DNA from: Welwitschia mirabilis
Lineage: Eukaryota; Gnetophyta; Gnetopsida; Welwitschiales
Assembly (NCBI GenBank): GCA_051453625.1
Contig: JBOZIK010000001.1
Coordinates: 229,852,979 to 229,887,013 of the forward strand
Length of the DNA: 34,035 bases
Direction: 5' to 3'
Positions 12,711-23,220 of this stretch are shown one piece after another; positions within the stretch are counted from its first letter, which is position 1, and each line of letters opens with the position of its first letter. The notes under the pieces were generated by a model, which did no database searches, was not told the DNA's origin, and worked only from the letters and a program-made list of their open reading frames with translations. The translations under genes were made by a program, and so were the position numbers.

Positions 12711-12850
12711 AGGATTTTTGAAAATTCAAAACTTTTACACACCTTACTAATGTAGCATATTCATAATTGAATTTATGCAAAGGATATTTCAAAATTCAAA
12801 AATTTTACGCACCTTACCATTGTAGCATATTCATAATTTAATTTATGCAA
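12711..12850. repeat. Tandem duplication, two 70-bp units
   Basis: Units 12711-12780 and 12781-12850 align without gaps. They share TGTAGCATATTCATAATT and an ending ATTTATGCAA, and differ at about seven positions (around 90% identity). The divergence indicates an old local duplication. There is no sign of a longer array. Confidence 0.85.
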
Positions 12851-13214
12851 ATTAATGAATTATAAATCCTTGATTACTAGTCATGTACTAGAGAATCTAA
12901 TTTTTATAAAATTGCAAGGTTATAATTAAAATTCATCATAAAAATATCATTCCTTTTTGTAAATGCTTTTAATTTAAAAAATTTTAAAGTAAATAAAATC
13001 TAATGAATTTTTGCATAAATTAAATGATTTTTAATAAATTTTCAAAAAAAGAGTATTGATTTTCACTGCTTCAACTAATTTATATATTATTATCAATGTT
13101 AAATTAAGTTAGAAAATATCACATAAAGTTATATAATAACAAGAAGAGGTATACATTCTCTATTAGTCAATAATAGAGAATTACATATATGAAAGTAAAA
13201 AACAACAATAGAAA

Positions 13215-13356
13215 AAGAGAGAGAGAGAGAGAAAGAGAGAGACAAAGGAGGAGGGGGTGGGGTATGTGTGTGTATGTATGTATATATGTATCTATGTATG
13301 TATGTATGTATGTATGTATAAGAGAGTGTGTGTATATATATAGGAAGAGAGAGGAG
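13215..13356 (+). repeat. Compound microsatellite (GA)n, (GTAT)n, (GT)n, (TA)n
   Basis: GA-rich repeats run from about 13215 to 13243. A guanine-rich patch follows, then imperfect TGTG and GTAT tetranucleotides (about 13262-13320), and finally short GT, TA and GA runs. The 67-codon frame across it is low-complexity and not a gene. Confidence 0.9.
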
Positions 13357-13675
13357 AAAACATCTTTTACAATAGAAGATCTTGTAGCATAAGGGTTTCT
13401 TGTCTTTTTATGATAGAGGCTTCCCTAAATATTATCAAACATTTATATGAACTTTTTATTATTTTTTCTATATCCTTCTCCAAAACTTTTACTTTTAATT
13501 CCTCTATTTAGGTGATGATGCCTTCATAACCTTCCTTTTCTCTTAGGCACTAGAATCACTACTTTATGATAAGATGGAGGTGATTGCAATATTTCTTCTT
13601 CTTCATCTTGATTTGAATCTTTAAATGTTCCTATGTATTGTGTTTGGGCCTAATTAGGTCTATTATTATCTTTTT

Positions 13676-14085
13676 CACATGGAAACATTTATTATTATTC
13701 CATGTCTCTACATAGAAATATTCATTATCATTTACATCTCATAATATATACCTAGCAACAATAGGGAGAGGAAGATTTCTAGTATTTTTTCTTACCTTCT
13801 TAAATACATGGAAAATGAATTTGCACATATTGAGACTTTCTTCATTCTAAATAATAAACATGAAAGCTAGGGAATAGAAGTAAGCATCAATAACAAGCGA
13901 GGAGGAATACACATTTGTAGTGATGAATCTAAATAATGCTAACTAATTTTTGGATAAGTATTTACATAGAATGACCCTCTCCCTATTTGAAAATGTTAAA
14001 TTTATAACTCTCCACATAATATAGATAAATATTTTATTAATGTAGATGCATGAAACTTAGTATCGGGGATACCTAAGACTCTAGA
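13676..14085 (-). pseudogene. Decayed transposon-type reading frame, product not identified
   Basis: On the minus strand one frame stays open from about 14000 down to 13676 except for three stops, giving segments such as TTNVYSSSLVIDAYFYSLAF, FIFHVFKKVRKNTRNLPLPI and DVNDNEYFYVETWNNNKCFH. A neighbouring frame upstream gives SLTSRVLGIPDTKFHASTLI (about 14095-14036), as if a frameshift separates them. Two of the three stops read naturally as CAG-to-TAG or CGA-to-TGA changes. The general look recalls the uncharacterised plant transposon-associated proteins often found in retrotransposon-rich regions, but this is only a resemblance. Confidence 0.3.
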
Positions 14086-15487
14086 AGTCAAACTAAAAAT
14101 AGTGAAAATAGTAATACCTCTAATCAATTAATAAGCTTCCATTGATCTTCCTCTTTTTTTACGATTTCATCTTCTTCACTTATGTGTAATAGAAACATGT
14201 TAACATAAAATTCCTTTTCCTTCCTTGCAACATAATTTTTTTTCCACTTTCTTGCATAAGGTACCCTTAATCTCTTCTATCCATCTTTTTCACATAAATA
14301 ACAACATGCTAAGTGAGAAACTTTTAGAATACTCCTTCTATAATGAAATGTCTCAATCTACCACGTTTGATAGTTCTAGCTTAGGATGTCATAACAAAAA
14401 TGGATAGCATTGGTAGAATAATAGATAGGATCCACCTAAAATAGGAAAGTATAGGATCTATTAACTAGTATATAATGAGTATTACAAAGGATAAAACCTA
14501 GGTAAGGTACTATGGTCGAGGTTGCAAAATGATGGTGAAGTGACAACAACATTGACTGATCTATGTAGACATGGATATACAAGGATAAGATGAGTGAGGA
14601 AAACATGAGCATAGGTTTAACATGAGGAGAAATATTTAAAAGTGTGATGACATTACTACACTAGATGATCTAAATGTTAGAATTTAGGATATACTAATCT
14701 TAGAAGGCTCATACTTTATCACAACTATACATGAATGTAAAATCACTCTAGCCATTTGAGTATTTCATCCCTAATAGCTAATTATAATATTCATCAAAAT
14801 ATTTGCATTATTGAAAAGCTCTTTGGAATCTTCATTCTCTATTTTCTTCTTTGCTTATTACAGTCTTAGGTAGATCTTTCTGCATAACATTACTTGCATA
14901 TTTCTTCAATTATATTATAGCCAAACTTTTTATCTACTATGTAAAAGTGAAAGGCACATTAAAATTTTAATGTAAAATCTTAATATATTTGTATATTGAT
15001 GAATTTAAACCTCTCTAGCCAATATAGGATCCTTAGCCCCTAGTATGGGATACTCTCCATTGCTTGTGCAAGATTCAAGTTAAAAGCTCTTTAGTGTGGC
15101 TAAAAATGCATCTTTCCTATTTTGGTTATAACTTTTACATGTGGAATCAGAATACTTATTATATTGTCATTCTAAAACTTCTACACAATATGCAAAGAGG
15201 AAAACTTTATTTATCTAATATATTTTTCAAAAGTTTGATTAGAAGTCACTCACAGTTAGCCATCTATATTAATGTACTCAATTTTGTGGAAACTTTTAAT
15301 ACTATTTTGGCCATAATTTCCTTATACAATCTTATTTTTAATGTGGTTTAAACATATAATTTACTACTTTCTTTTTCTCCAGAAAAAAGGAATTTTTTTG
15401 CTTTTACTTGAGAGAATATCCATATCTGTGCCCATCCCATAATAATAAGTAAAAAGAATCAATATTATGTATAGAAAATATTATGTA
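14086..15487. other. A+T-rich stretch, no gene identified
   Basis: Open frames at 14225-14407 and 15064-15351 (95 codons) have no recognisable domain and an amino-acid make-up typical of A+T-rich DNA. The sequence near 15030-15200 looks like LTR-type non-coding DNA, but no ends were found. No tRNA or structured RNA was seen before 15488. Confidence 0.4.
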
Positions 15488-15568
15488 TGCCTTGAAGAGG
15501 ACTCGAATCTCCACACTCTTTAGCATGAGATTTTGAGTCTCGCGTGTCTACCATTTCCCCATCAAGGC
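15488..15568 (-). tRNA. trnL-CAA: Plastid-type tRNA-Leu(CAA) copy, decayed (nuclear plastid insertion)
   Basis: On the minus strand the 81-base sequence begins GCCTTGATGGGGAAATGG and ends TTCGAGTCCTCTTCAAGGCA. This is the length and sequence of the chloroplast trnL-CAA gene, apart from about five changes recalled against the usual plastid gene. The acceptor stem pairs perfectly (GCCTTGA with TCAAGGC), the anticodon loop CTCAAAA carries CAA, and a long variable arm is present. Two changes break pairs: one at the foot of the anticodon stem (C opposite A) and one in the T stem (A opposite C). Several changes are G-to-A or C-to-T. A plastid-derived copy in nuclear DNA is the natural reading, and it is probably not functional. 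Flanking plastid sequence was not recognised with certainty. Confidence 0.85.
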
Positions 15569-15639
15569 ATTTCGTATTATTCTCTTAAACCCAATGAAAG
15601 TTTTCATTTTATCAAAAATCCTGATAAGAAATTTAAATC

Positions 15640-16560
15640 AAAATGTTGACACAATTTTGTATGACGAGGAAAATTGGGACATATGGTTCACAGGTCTCAG
15701 AATAGTTGTTAAGTTTGAAAATCTTGGGATAAATCACTTGGATTAGCATCCTACAAAGCTTACAAATCCTATGAGGCTTCAAAAGGAGGTTGAGGATATG
15801 AAAAAATTTGTGTAGGTATTCTTATTTACATAGATTACAACTTATATAATATGATTGATGAGAATGTTCATGATACTTCATGGTTAGTCTTAGAAATTTT
15901 CAAAAAGAATTTTGACTCTAAAGTTGATTTATAATTTCTTCATCTTATGAGAAAAATAAATCAAATCAAAATACAATGTGGAAAAGCACATGAAATAATT
16001 AACATCATGAGATCAATAAAATAAATCAATAATAGAAATTTAAATAATCAATGCATTACATGAATTTTCCACATTTAGTCTTTTCTATACATTCTAGATT
16101 ACAAAAACATACTTTACATCTTACAAGCTCATGGTACAATAAAAATGTTAACTTTAAAAATTTATATAATAAGCATATTGAGTATAAAATTTTTGAAAAT
16201 GATTTTAACACATTAAAGTTAAGTAACAATGTCAATGTTATATTGGATGTTGATATCGATGAAGAAGTAAACTTTACTTAGTACTCTGAAGACAGCAATA
16301 AATGTAGATGCAGAATCAATAGAGGCTAAGTTAAAGATATAGGTAATTAGTAGTCCTCCTATTAAAATACATCATAGAATGAAAATACAACTATAGTCTA
16401 TGTACAATATGGAAAGGAATATCATGTTGCAGAAAACTATAAGCTACTAACCAATAAGATGTAAAAGTTTTAGTAACATGCAAATAATGTTTTTAATGAT
16501 GAAGATGGTACTTCTATATTATATGACCATAACATAGTGGATATAATCATTTTTATTCTT
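15640..16560 (+). pseudogene. Copia-like gag relic with mutated zinc knuckle
   Basis: Two frames on the plus strand give protein-like segments. Frame 3 gives WDIWFTGLRIVVKFENLG and LTNPMRLQKEVEDMKKFV (15675-15810). Frame 1 carries a 76-codon open stretch (16051-16281) and then YVQYGKEYHVAENY (16399-16440). The last segment has the exact spacing of a retroviral-type zinc knuckle, CX2CX4HX4C, with the histidine kept and all three cysteines reading tyrosine (TAT, one G-to-A step from TGT). In life, gag forms the particle and binds the element's RNA through this knuckle. The copy is dead, with many stops and at least one frameshift. Copia rather than Ty3 is a guess from the general look; the knuckle spacing is what can be seen. 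Confidence 0.5.
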
Positions 16561-17766
16561 ATTTCAAGCTAGTTATACATAACAAACACAACTATTATAT
16601 TATATTACTAAAATACCTTTCTATAAAGTAAGTGTTGCTTACATTGAAAGTAGCTTTAATGAAGTTTATTTATCCTCAAAAAACATAGTAAAAAATATCA
16701 CTTCTTTAATGATAAGCACATGGATCATAAACATAAGTGCTACCTAAAGCAAAGATATTAGGTTACATCACCATGATAAATAAATTAAGACAACCTATTG
16801 AAGGCATTAGCTAAATCACATCTTAGTAGGTAAATATTTTTGATTTCATTCTTCTTAATGTTTTTTATTATTATATCTATATTTTATAACCTTTAATTAC
16901 TTAAATATTAATCATATTAATCTTTTAATTATATGCTACTTTTTGGCATTGCAATTTTAATATGAGATCCTTTTTTAATAAGAAGCTTTATAGAAACTAA
17001 TATTTATTTTTATTACCAATGATGTCTTATATCTTCTGATGTCAAAAAAATATGCATTAAGGTTAATTTTGAATTCTGTATACTTGTACAATATTCTAGG
17101 CAATTAATTTTTATTTTTTGATAAATATTCATAATTTTCATTTTTTTAATGATTATTTCATAGAAACTTTTATTAGCAAAGATATTAATAAAGAGACCTA
17201 TCCAAATTTTAAATTTAAATAATTCCATTTCTGTAAAGGCATAGAATTTATATGGTAAGATTATTAATCAAGAATTTTACAAGAACACATAGAATAATAA
17301 TGAATATTTTATAAGAATGGTGTATATTAAATCTTTGTATTACTCATTTATTCATGTGTATTATCTAAGTTAAAAAATAAAATAAAATATCTTAATAAAG
17401 GTAAATAGTTAATGTAGTTGATAAAATAAGTGAATAAAAATTTGAGTTTACTACATTCTATTATGCAATTTATTTTTTATCTTTTATGTTAAAGAATTTC
17501 ATTAACCATGAAATTAATAAGCATGTGAATAAGTAGATGCACTATTATCAATAAACCAAGAAGGATGAATGAATAGATTTTTTCTTTAGAATGACTTTTA
17601 TCCTTCTTGATATTTGTAAAAGTACTTGGTTTATAGAATATTCATTTTTCTTATTCATTAGAATCAAAAAAGTTTATCTTCATTATAATACAGAAAATTT
17701 TTAAAATTGATGTATAAGAAAAGATTTATTTTTTCAATACATATTATGCATTATTTAATGCATGTT
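16561..17766. other. A+T-rich stretch, no gene identified
   Basis: If the gag relic belonged to a complete element, protease and pol would follow here, but no protease, integrase or reverse-transcriptase motif was recognised. The 71-codon minus-strand frame at 17013-17228 is typical A+T-rich noise. A nested inverted repeat sits at 17551-17634. Confidence 0.4.
17551..17634. repeat. Imperfect inverted repeat (possible hairpin or short MITE-like remnant)
   Basis: ATAAACCAAG (17551-17560) is complementary to CTTGGTTTAT (17625-17634). Inside it, AAGAAGGAT (17558-17566) is complementary to ATCCTTCTT (17600-17608), with an unpaired 16-base stretch on the right arm. It could be the remains of a small palindromic element. 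No target duplication is evident. Confidence 0.4.
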
Positions 17767-18350
17767 TTGTTGGTTATAAGCCTATGACGGATTAAGAAGA
17801 AACTAAAATGATAAAATGATGTATTTAATTAACCTTGCTAATTAAAGCAAGAGAATTACTCATCGTAGTTAGGTGCATAAATCATAAATATTATATCTTT
17901 TTATCATTCATAAATTAATATTACCTATTAGTCAATCTCAACCAACTTGTCATTGACCAACCTTATCCAATTTAATGTGGTCCATCTTATCTAATTTAAT
18001 GTGATCAATCTCATTCACTTTAATGTGATCCTATTACCTCATGGATAAAGTGGTGTGTGAGGTATTTAATTAATTTGATCAAGGACATTTATTATATCAT
18101 TTACTTATAAATAGATCAGCTCCCTCTCTTAAAAATCAATTTTTCATTTTAGGCAAGTGCATGCTAAAAAATTATTGAACATTCATCAATCTTGATTAAG
18201 TAGAAGCCTTTAATCATCACTTTTCTAAGTCGGTTTCCTCTACTTATTGTATTCCTAAGTTATCTCTTCTTTTAAGAAAATTTATGGCATCACAAAGGTA
18301 TTACATTAGGCCATTAAATAATATTATAATAATGTTTATTTAATTGAAAT
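17767..18350 (+). mobile_element. LTR promoter-like block upstream of repeat R1 copy b
   Basis: A plausible LTR start, TGTTGGTTAT, lies at about 17767. Three 24-bp degenerate units built on TTTAATGTGRTC follow (taatgtg at 17973, 17997 and 18021). A clear TATA box, TATAAATA (18106-18113), is followed by a CTCCCTCTC stretch. TATA plus a pyrimidine-rich patch is typical of the U3/R junction of plant LTRs. R1 copy b begins about 240 bases after the TATA box. The LTR ends are guesses. Confidence 0.45.
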
Positions 18351-18666
18351 TATTCCTCCCCTTTAGCTCAAACCAAGATGAGGGAGATATTTAAGGGATA
18401 AATTGATAACTTCGACTAAATGACTAGGGGGTTCACTATAATATTTGAGCACAAATATTTTCTTTTGCATTATTTATTAATTTTTTAATTTTAATTATGT
18501 ATTACATATGCATTATAATTATTTTATTATAATGAATTATCTAATCCTCAATTTCACTGATCTAGGTAGTCCTTCATGTTATCGTACAAATCTTTGAAGT
18601 TGTCTGTCTTTATTAGTCTTATGCATTTATTTATCTAGCTAATATAGATTTTTATTAGTTAAAATT

Positions 18667-18708
<42 letters not shown>

Positions 18709-20565
18709 CATAAAGTAATTACATTAGGCATTTGTATTAAATCTTTTCTACTATAGTTTCTTAGATTTATATATATGAATTTTTATGTTCTTGTTTAAAA
18801 AAAGTTTGTTTTTGTTAAATTGGTAACATAAGATTAGAACATTATAACTCATTTATTATTTCTTAACATTTAATGATATTTTTTAATAAATCTAGGGTTT
18901 AGTTGAAATTATAAAAATTTAATAATAATACTTTTTTCTAAGAGGTAATAAATTTTTAAAAAGTATTTATTAAAAATAACTCTAAAAATATACATAGAAA
19001 ATACTAAGGACTTAACCTTAGATTACAAAATTAATACAAAAATTTTTCTAGTAAATGGATAGCTTATATTGTAGATAATTAGAAAATATTTATTTAGAAT
19101 CTCAAACCACATAAAAAGTCAAAGTAGTTTAAAAGTTATGACCTTTTTAGTGTAGTGTGGTTTGATAAGAATTCTAAAAATTATGATTAGATTTTACACT
19201 TAATGTATGATAGTAAGAAAAATATTTATAGATATTAAAATTTTATAGAGTTAATTTTTGGAAGTTATACAATAAGTGTAGTTTAAGAAAGATTATAATA
19301 ATTTATTTAATCATTATAACTAATTAATTATTAATTTGTAATTACAGAGTCCCTTAAAAGGCCAAAATTTATCTAATTAACTATAAAAAAATTATTAGAT
19401 AAAATCATGCTAAGACTTTAAGGGTTTACAGTATAAAATAATTAAGTTAATTTCATTTTATATCATTTTTATTAAATTCTCTTTGATTAAGCATAAATTA
19501 TGCCTTTCTTATTAAGCCCTTATTCTTGAATAGCAAGTGGATTTCCTATTTTAGCATAAGTGAACTTTAACTAGAGGAAGTTTCACTAGATAGTTATTTA
19601 AGGAACATGTAATTTCATGTTTCTTTAATTTTTATAATATTTTTTGATACCTTTCATTTGTATATAAAATCCTCCTCTTTTTTATTTACTATTATCCTAA
19701 TAAATATTTTTAGAAATTTATGATGGTTTTCATTTTAAAAATCTAGTTAACTTCATTAGTTCTTTTGATTTTTGTGCCCTTTATTGATTTTGTAGGAACA
19801 TAAGTAAGCAATATGCATTATTACTCTATTGTTTCTTCATTAATCATATTATCATGTTAAAAAGCTACTGGTTAAACTTGGAAAAAGGTTTTAAAAAGAA
19901 GTATAATTTCATATGTAGAATATCTTATATTTTTTTAAAAAAAGAACTCTAGAGTGAAAATATGATTTATTTAAAAGTTATAATTATTTGAAATTAATAA
20001 AATAAATTTATAATATCTTAATTCCATAACTATAATTTCAAAAGCAATTATTTTCTAATATGTGAAATGAAGATTATGTATGTCTTTTTACTTTTCTTCT
20101 ATGGGTGGTTATTGCTATAAAATAAATTTAATGAAATTAAATTTACCTTTTTAAGGTAAAAAATCATCTAAACATTTTTATTAGTGAGAATTATGTGCAT
20201 GCATTTGTGTGCTGTATTTATTAATAATAACAAAATCAAGGTAATGCTAATAAAGTTCATTCCCATATTTGAATTCCATCATTAAGATGAGTTGCATTGC
20301 TTTTTTTTTAATAAACCCTTCTAGAAGTGGATTTAATCATTAGTCTCCTATCATACCTATGTATATAGTTACTCTGAATTAATATTCTAAGCCCTTGGCA
20401 TCGAAGGATCATGTTGCATTATCCTGAGATGCTTTAAGAAAGTGGGATCTACTTATTACCTTTTTTATGGTACATTGAGTTAAAGTCTAAGATTATGGAG
20501 TTGAGACCAATCATGTTTATTTAGTTAAGAACTTGAAGTAGAATCAAATCACATCTAGATGGTCA
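18351..20565 (+). repeat. Repeat R1, copy b (LTR-like, non-coding)
   Basis: Direct repeat of 1-2075. It opens with TATTCCTCCCCTTTAGCTC and reaches GGGGGTTCACTATAAT near 18427. It shares the TAATTAATTATTAATTT block (near 19321), ATGCATTTGTGTGCTGTATT (near 20198), GTTGCATTGC plus a T-run (near 20290) and GGATCATGTTGCATTATCC (near 20406). Divergence from copy a is high and many small insertions or deletions separate them. Copy a and copy b lie about 18.3 kb apart in the same direction, so they could be the two LTRs of one very large Ty3-type element with nested insertions, or two independent insertions. Confidence 0.6.
18672..18707. repeat. (AT)n microsatellite
   Basis: About 18 uninterrupted TA units inside repeat R1 copy b. 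They are absent from the matching position of copy a, so they grew after the copies separated. Confidence 0.95.
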
Positions 20566-20929
20566 GATTATCATCTCCTATTCCTAGGCCTAAGGACTAA
20601 GCTCATAAGGTTATAATAAAAGAAAAAAAAATTTAAACAATAAAAATATTTAGTTGGTAGGGCCAAATGATTGTTTTAATAGCCGATTTATTATATTTTA
20701 ACTACCAGGTGTTTAAATTATAATGTGTACCTTAATGGCTAACTCTCTACTTTTTTTTATTTGATTATTTAGACTGTAAGTTATCAATTCAGCTATGAAA
20801 TATCTTGAGACTACTATAAAAGCATTGAATTACATCTTTTTGATTGATGAAAAATTAAATTTCATGTCCTTGTACTTGCAAAATTATTAAATTTATACAG
20901 CTTTACCTAGTACCCAAGTATGTAGTGGG

Positions 20930-21524
20930 AATAGGGTAGTGGATTTAAGCCCTTCTAAGAAGTAAAATGATTCTATCTAATCAATATCTTCTTGAATGCT
21001 ATTGAGTCCATTTAAGTCCTTTCTACTAGTATAAATAAGTTCTCTTTTATGTATCTTAATCATCATTAGGATTTTTGCTAGTTAATTTCTACAGTAGAAG
21101 TTACAAATTTGAAGTACAAGTATGGTTCTTCATCTTCTTACATCTCTTGTATGGTCAATTTCATGCTTCTATCCTTTTCATGATTTCATTATATGTTTCA
21201 CATCTTATTTGTTTTGTGATGCTTGTTTTTTTCTTAGTTTAAACTATCTATTTGTATAAATAAATAATTAGCTATATCCTTTTTTATTTTGGACTCTCTG
21301 TTGTTATATTGGCTATTTCTTTTATGTTTATTGAAAGTATTTACTAAAACCTTGTATTGCTATAAGTTGAGGGTTGTTAATATCCTTGTAAAACTTGTCA
21401 TGATTTGGTCTCTTAAAATCTGATTAGAAGAGTTAGTTGTGTAAATTTCAGAGGGTAAACCTCTATTTGGCTTTCATTGACCATGAACGTAGACTACCAA
21501 GGTATAAAATCAAGGGTAATGGTG
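20930..21524 (+). mobile_element. Copia-LTR-like fragment
   Basis: A TATA box, TATAAATA (21030-21037), is followed about 420 bases later by AGAGGGTAAACCTC (about 21451) and GACCATGAACGTAGACTACC (about 21479). The latter resembles the tail of many plant copia LTRs, where a GTGGACGTAGGC-like phrase lies shortly before the LTR end. A similar phrase, on the minus strand, occurs in the copia LTR at 25812-27388 (near 25920). The fragment stops exactly where repeat R2 copy b begins, so R2 probably inserted into it. Confidence 0.4.
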
Positions 21525-22830
21525 TGTCATGACCTAGTTTTTGGATTGGACATAAGAGGCACTAAAATGAACTTTTTTTTAAAATAATAATTAACTTTAT
21601 TACATTATAACATATCTATTTATATGATAAGATTAAACATTTCAGTGGATTGATTAGGTTGTAACTGAGGGACTTGCCTTTTAGTTACCCACAGGTTTCA
21701 TATTAGGAGAACTATATGATGATAGCTCACCCAACTAATACTAAAACCAATCTTAAGGTTACTCAGAAATCTCGATTAGGAGCACACATAAGAAGTGTGT
21801 AGGTTACAGTCAAGTGGTTGGTTTCACGAACATCTAAGCAACCATGCTTACGTAATCCTTGTCTAGAAGAGTTTAGAACACATGTAGTTTTATCTTGGAC
21901 CTCGTTCTAATCCCTACTAATATGCATGAGCATAAGATAGATCAAAGTGGTCCATATTAGTGGTATGTAACAATCCTAGGCATGAAAGAATGCAAAGAAT
22001 AATCCAAATCAACATTAATAGATGTTGTACACAAATATATGTACATATGTATAGTAGCTATATGTAAAAGTATAAAATGCAGCTAGTCAAGAACTCTCGA
22101 GGTTATAACATCCAATCTTGTTAAGAAGCTCTAATGTATGAATGATGATGATACATATGTATATTAATATAAATCAGATATATGGGTATCCAAATGTATA
22201 TATATGTAGCGAACCCCTTGGTCACTTAGGCATAATCATCCATTAGTAATCCACCATCACTAAGCACAAGAGATCTCCTCATATCTTACTATAACATCTT
22301 GGGGGTGCGAATGGGAGGAAAATATATTATAATAGATTATCATTATAGTAAAGTCATGCATGAATATGATTGACACACACACATACATAGACTCCATTTT
22401 CGCAAGGTACCTCATAGGTGCTCCTTTTATAACATAACATAATGAATCTAATAGTATATAAATATAAAAGGCAAAGAGAATATCTTATATGCCACTACCA
22501 AAGAGAATATCTTATATGCCACTAATTAAGTTTTTAGGCTTAATAGACTTAGATCAATAAAATTTAAAGCATAAAGGTTGCTAATTAAATGCCTAATTAT
22601 TTCAATAAGCATGATAGAGTAATCACTATTATTATATCATTTATGTATAAGATAATAAGTAACTAATTGGGATATTTAACTCATATGCGTGAACATGCAA
22701 GAAATTATATTAATAACACATACCTGAAAATCATTAAGAATAGTAGAAGCAATCATGACCATTGGAGATTGTGTTAAAACCTGCCTTATTTTATAACTAT
22801 CCTATGTATACTATAATTAAATTAAATCAT
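21525..22830 (-). repeat. Repeat R2, copy b (Ty3-type LTR)
   Basis: The left edge is marked by TGTCATGACC (21525-21534). Read on the minus strand the LTR ends GGTCATGACA, a known ending of plant Ty3-type LTRs. On that strand a TATA-like TTATAAAAGG (22433-22442) precedes the conserved core (GTGAACCCC-like phrase near 22210), then the remaining ~700 bases. About 950 bases (21880-22830) match R2 copy a. A 27-bp perfect tandem duplication (22472-22524) is unique to this copy. The right limit is approximate, because copy a runs into the N gap. No reading frame of interest was found. Confidence 0.6.
22472..22524. repeat. Perfect tandem duplication, period 27 bp
   Basis: CAAAGAGAATATCTTATATG followed by CCACTA begins at 22472 and again at 22499 without mismatch. 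Repeat R2 copy a has a single, diverged copy at the matching place (about 11333). The duplication is therefore recent relative to the split of the two R2 copies. Confidence 0.8.
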
Positions 22831-23220
22831 ATCAAAAGCAACATGATTATTAGTTAATAACCAATAATATCTAACATTCATTAAAAATTAATTATTGAAT
22901 AAGAAAGAATTCTATTGATATAATCATAATAACAACATTATCTAAGGAGCCAAAAAGAGTCTTTAACCTTATCTAAATACTTTATTTTTATAAACATTAC
23001 GATCTTAGAAGGGTGATACAAAATCATAACTTCCTCCTCTCTCTAATTCATCTATCATACTTATTTATTCATGTCTCTATTCCTAACATTAATATATTTC
23101 TAATAATAATAATGTACACATGTAAAACTATACATATAAGACAACAAAGTATAAGATAATATGATATTAAGCATATAAAATAATACATTGCATATATTTT
23201 ATGACATTAAACCTCATTCT
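22831..23220. other. A+T-rich flank, no gene seen
   Basis: Nothing recognisable was found. Around 23028-23095 the plus strand is already C/T-rich and poor in G, which foreshadows the asymmetric tract that follows. Confidence 0.4.

Noticed and set aside
12711-12850. Two 70-bp repeat units, considered as a CRISPR-like or satellite array
   Set aside because: There are only two units with no spacers, in plant-type DNA. It is a simple tandem duplication.
13189-13392. Open frame rich in R, E, Y, V and C
   Set aside because: It is the translation of GA and GTAT microsatellites.
15064-15351. 95-codon plus-strand frame considered as a small gene
   Set aside because: No domain, no good start context, and a residue make-up typical of A+T-rich non-coding sequence next to other debris.
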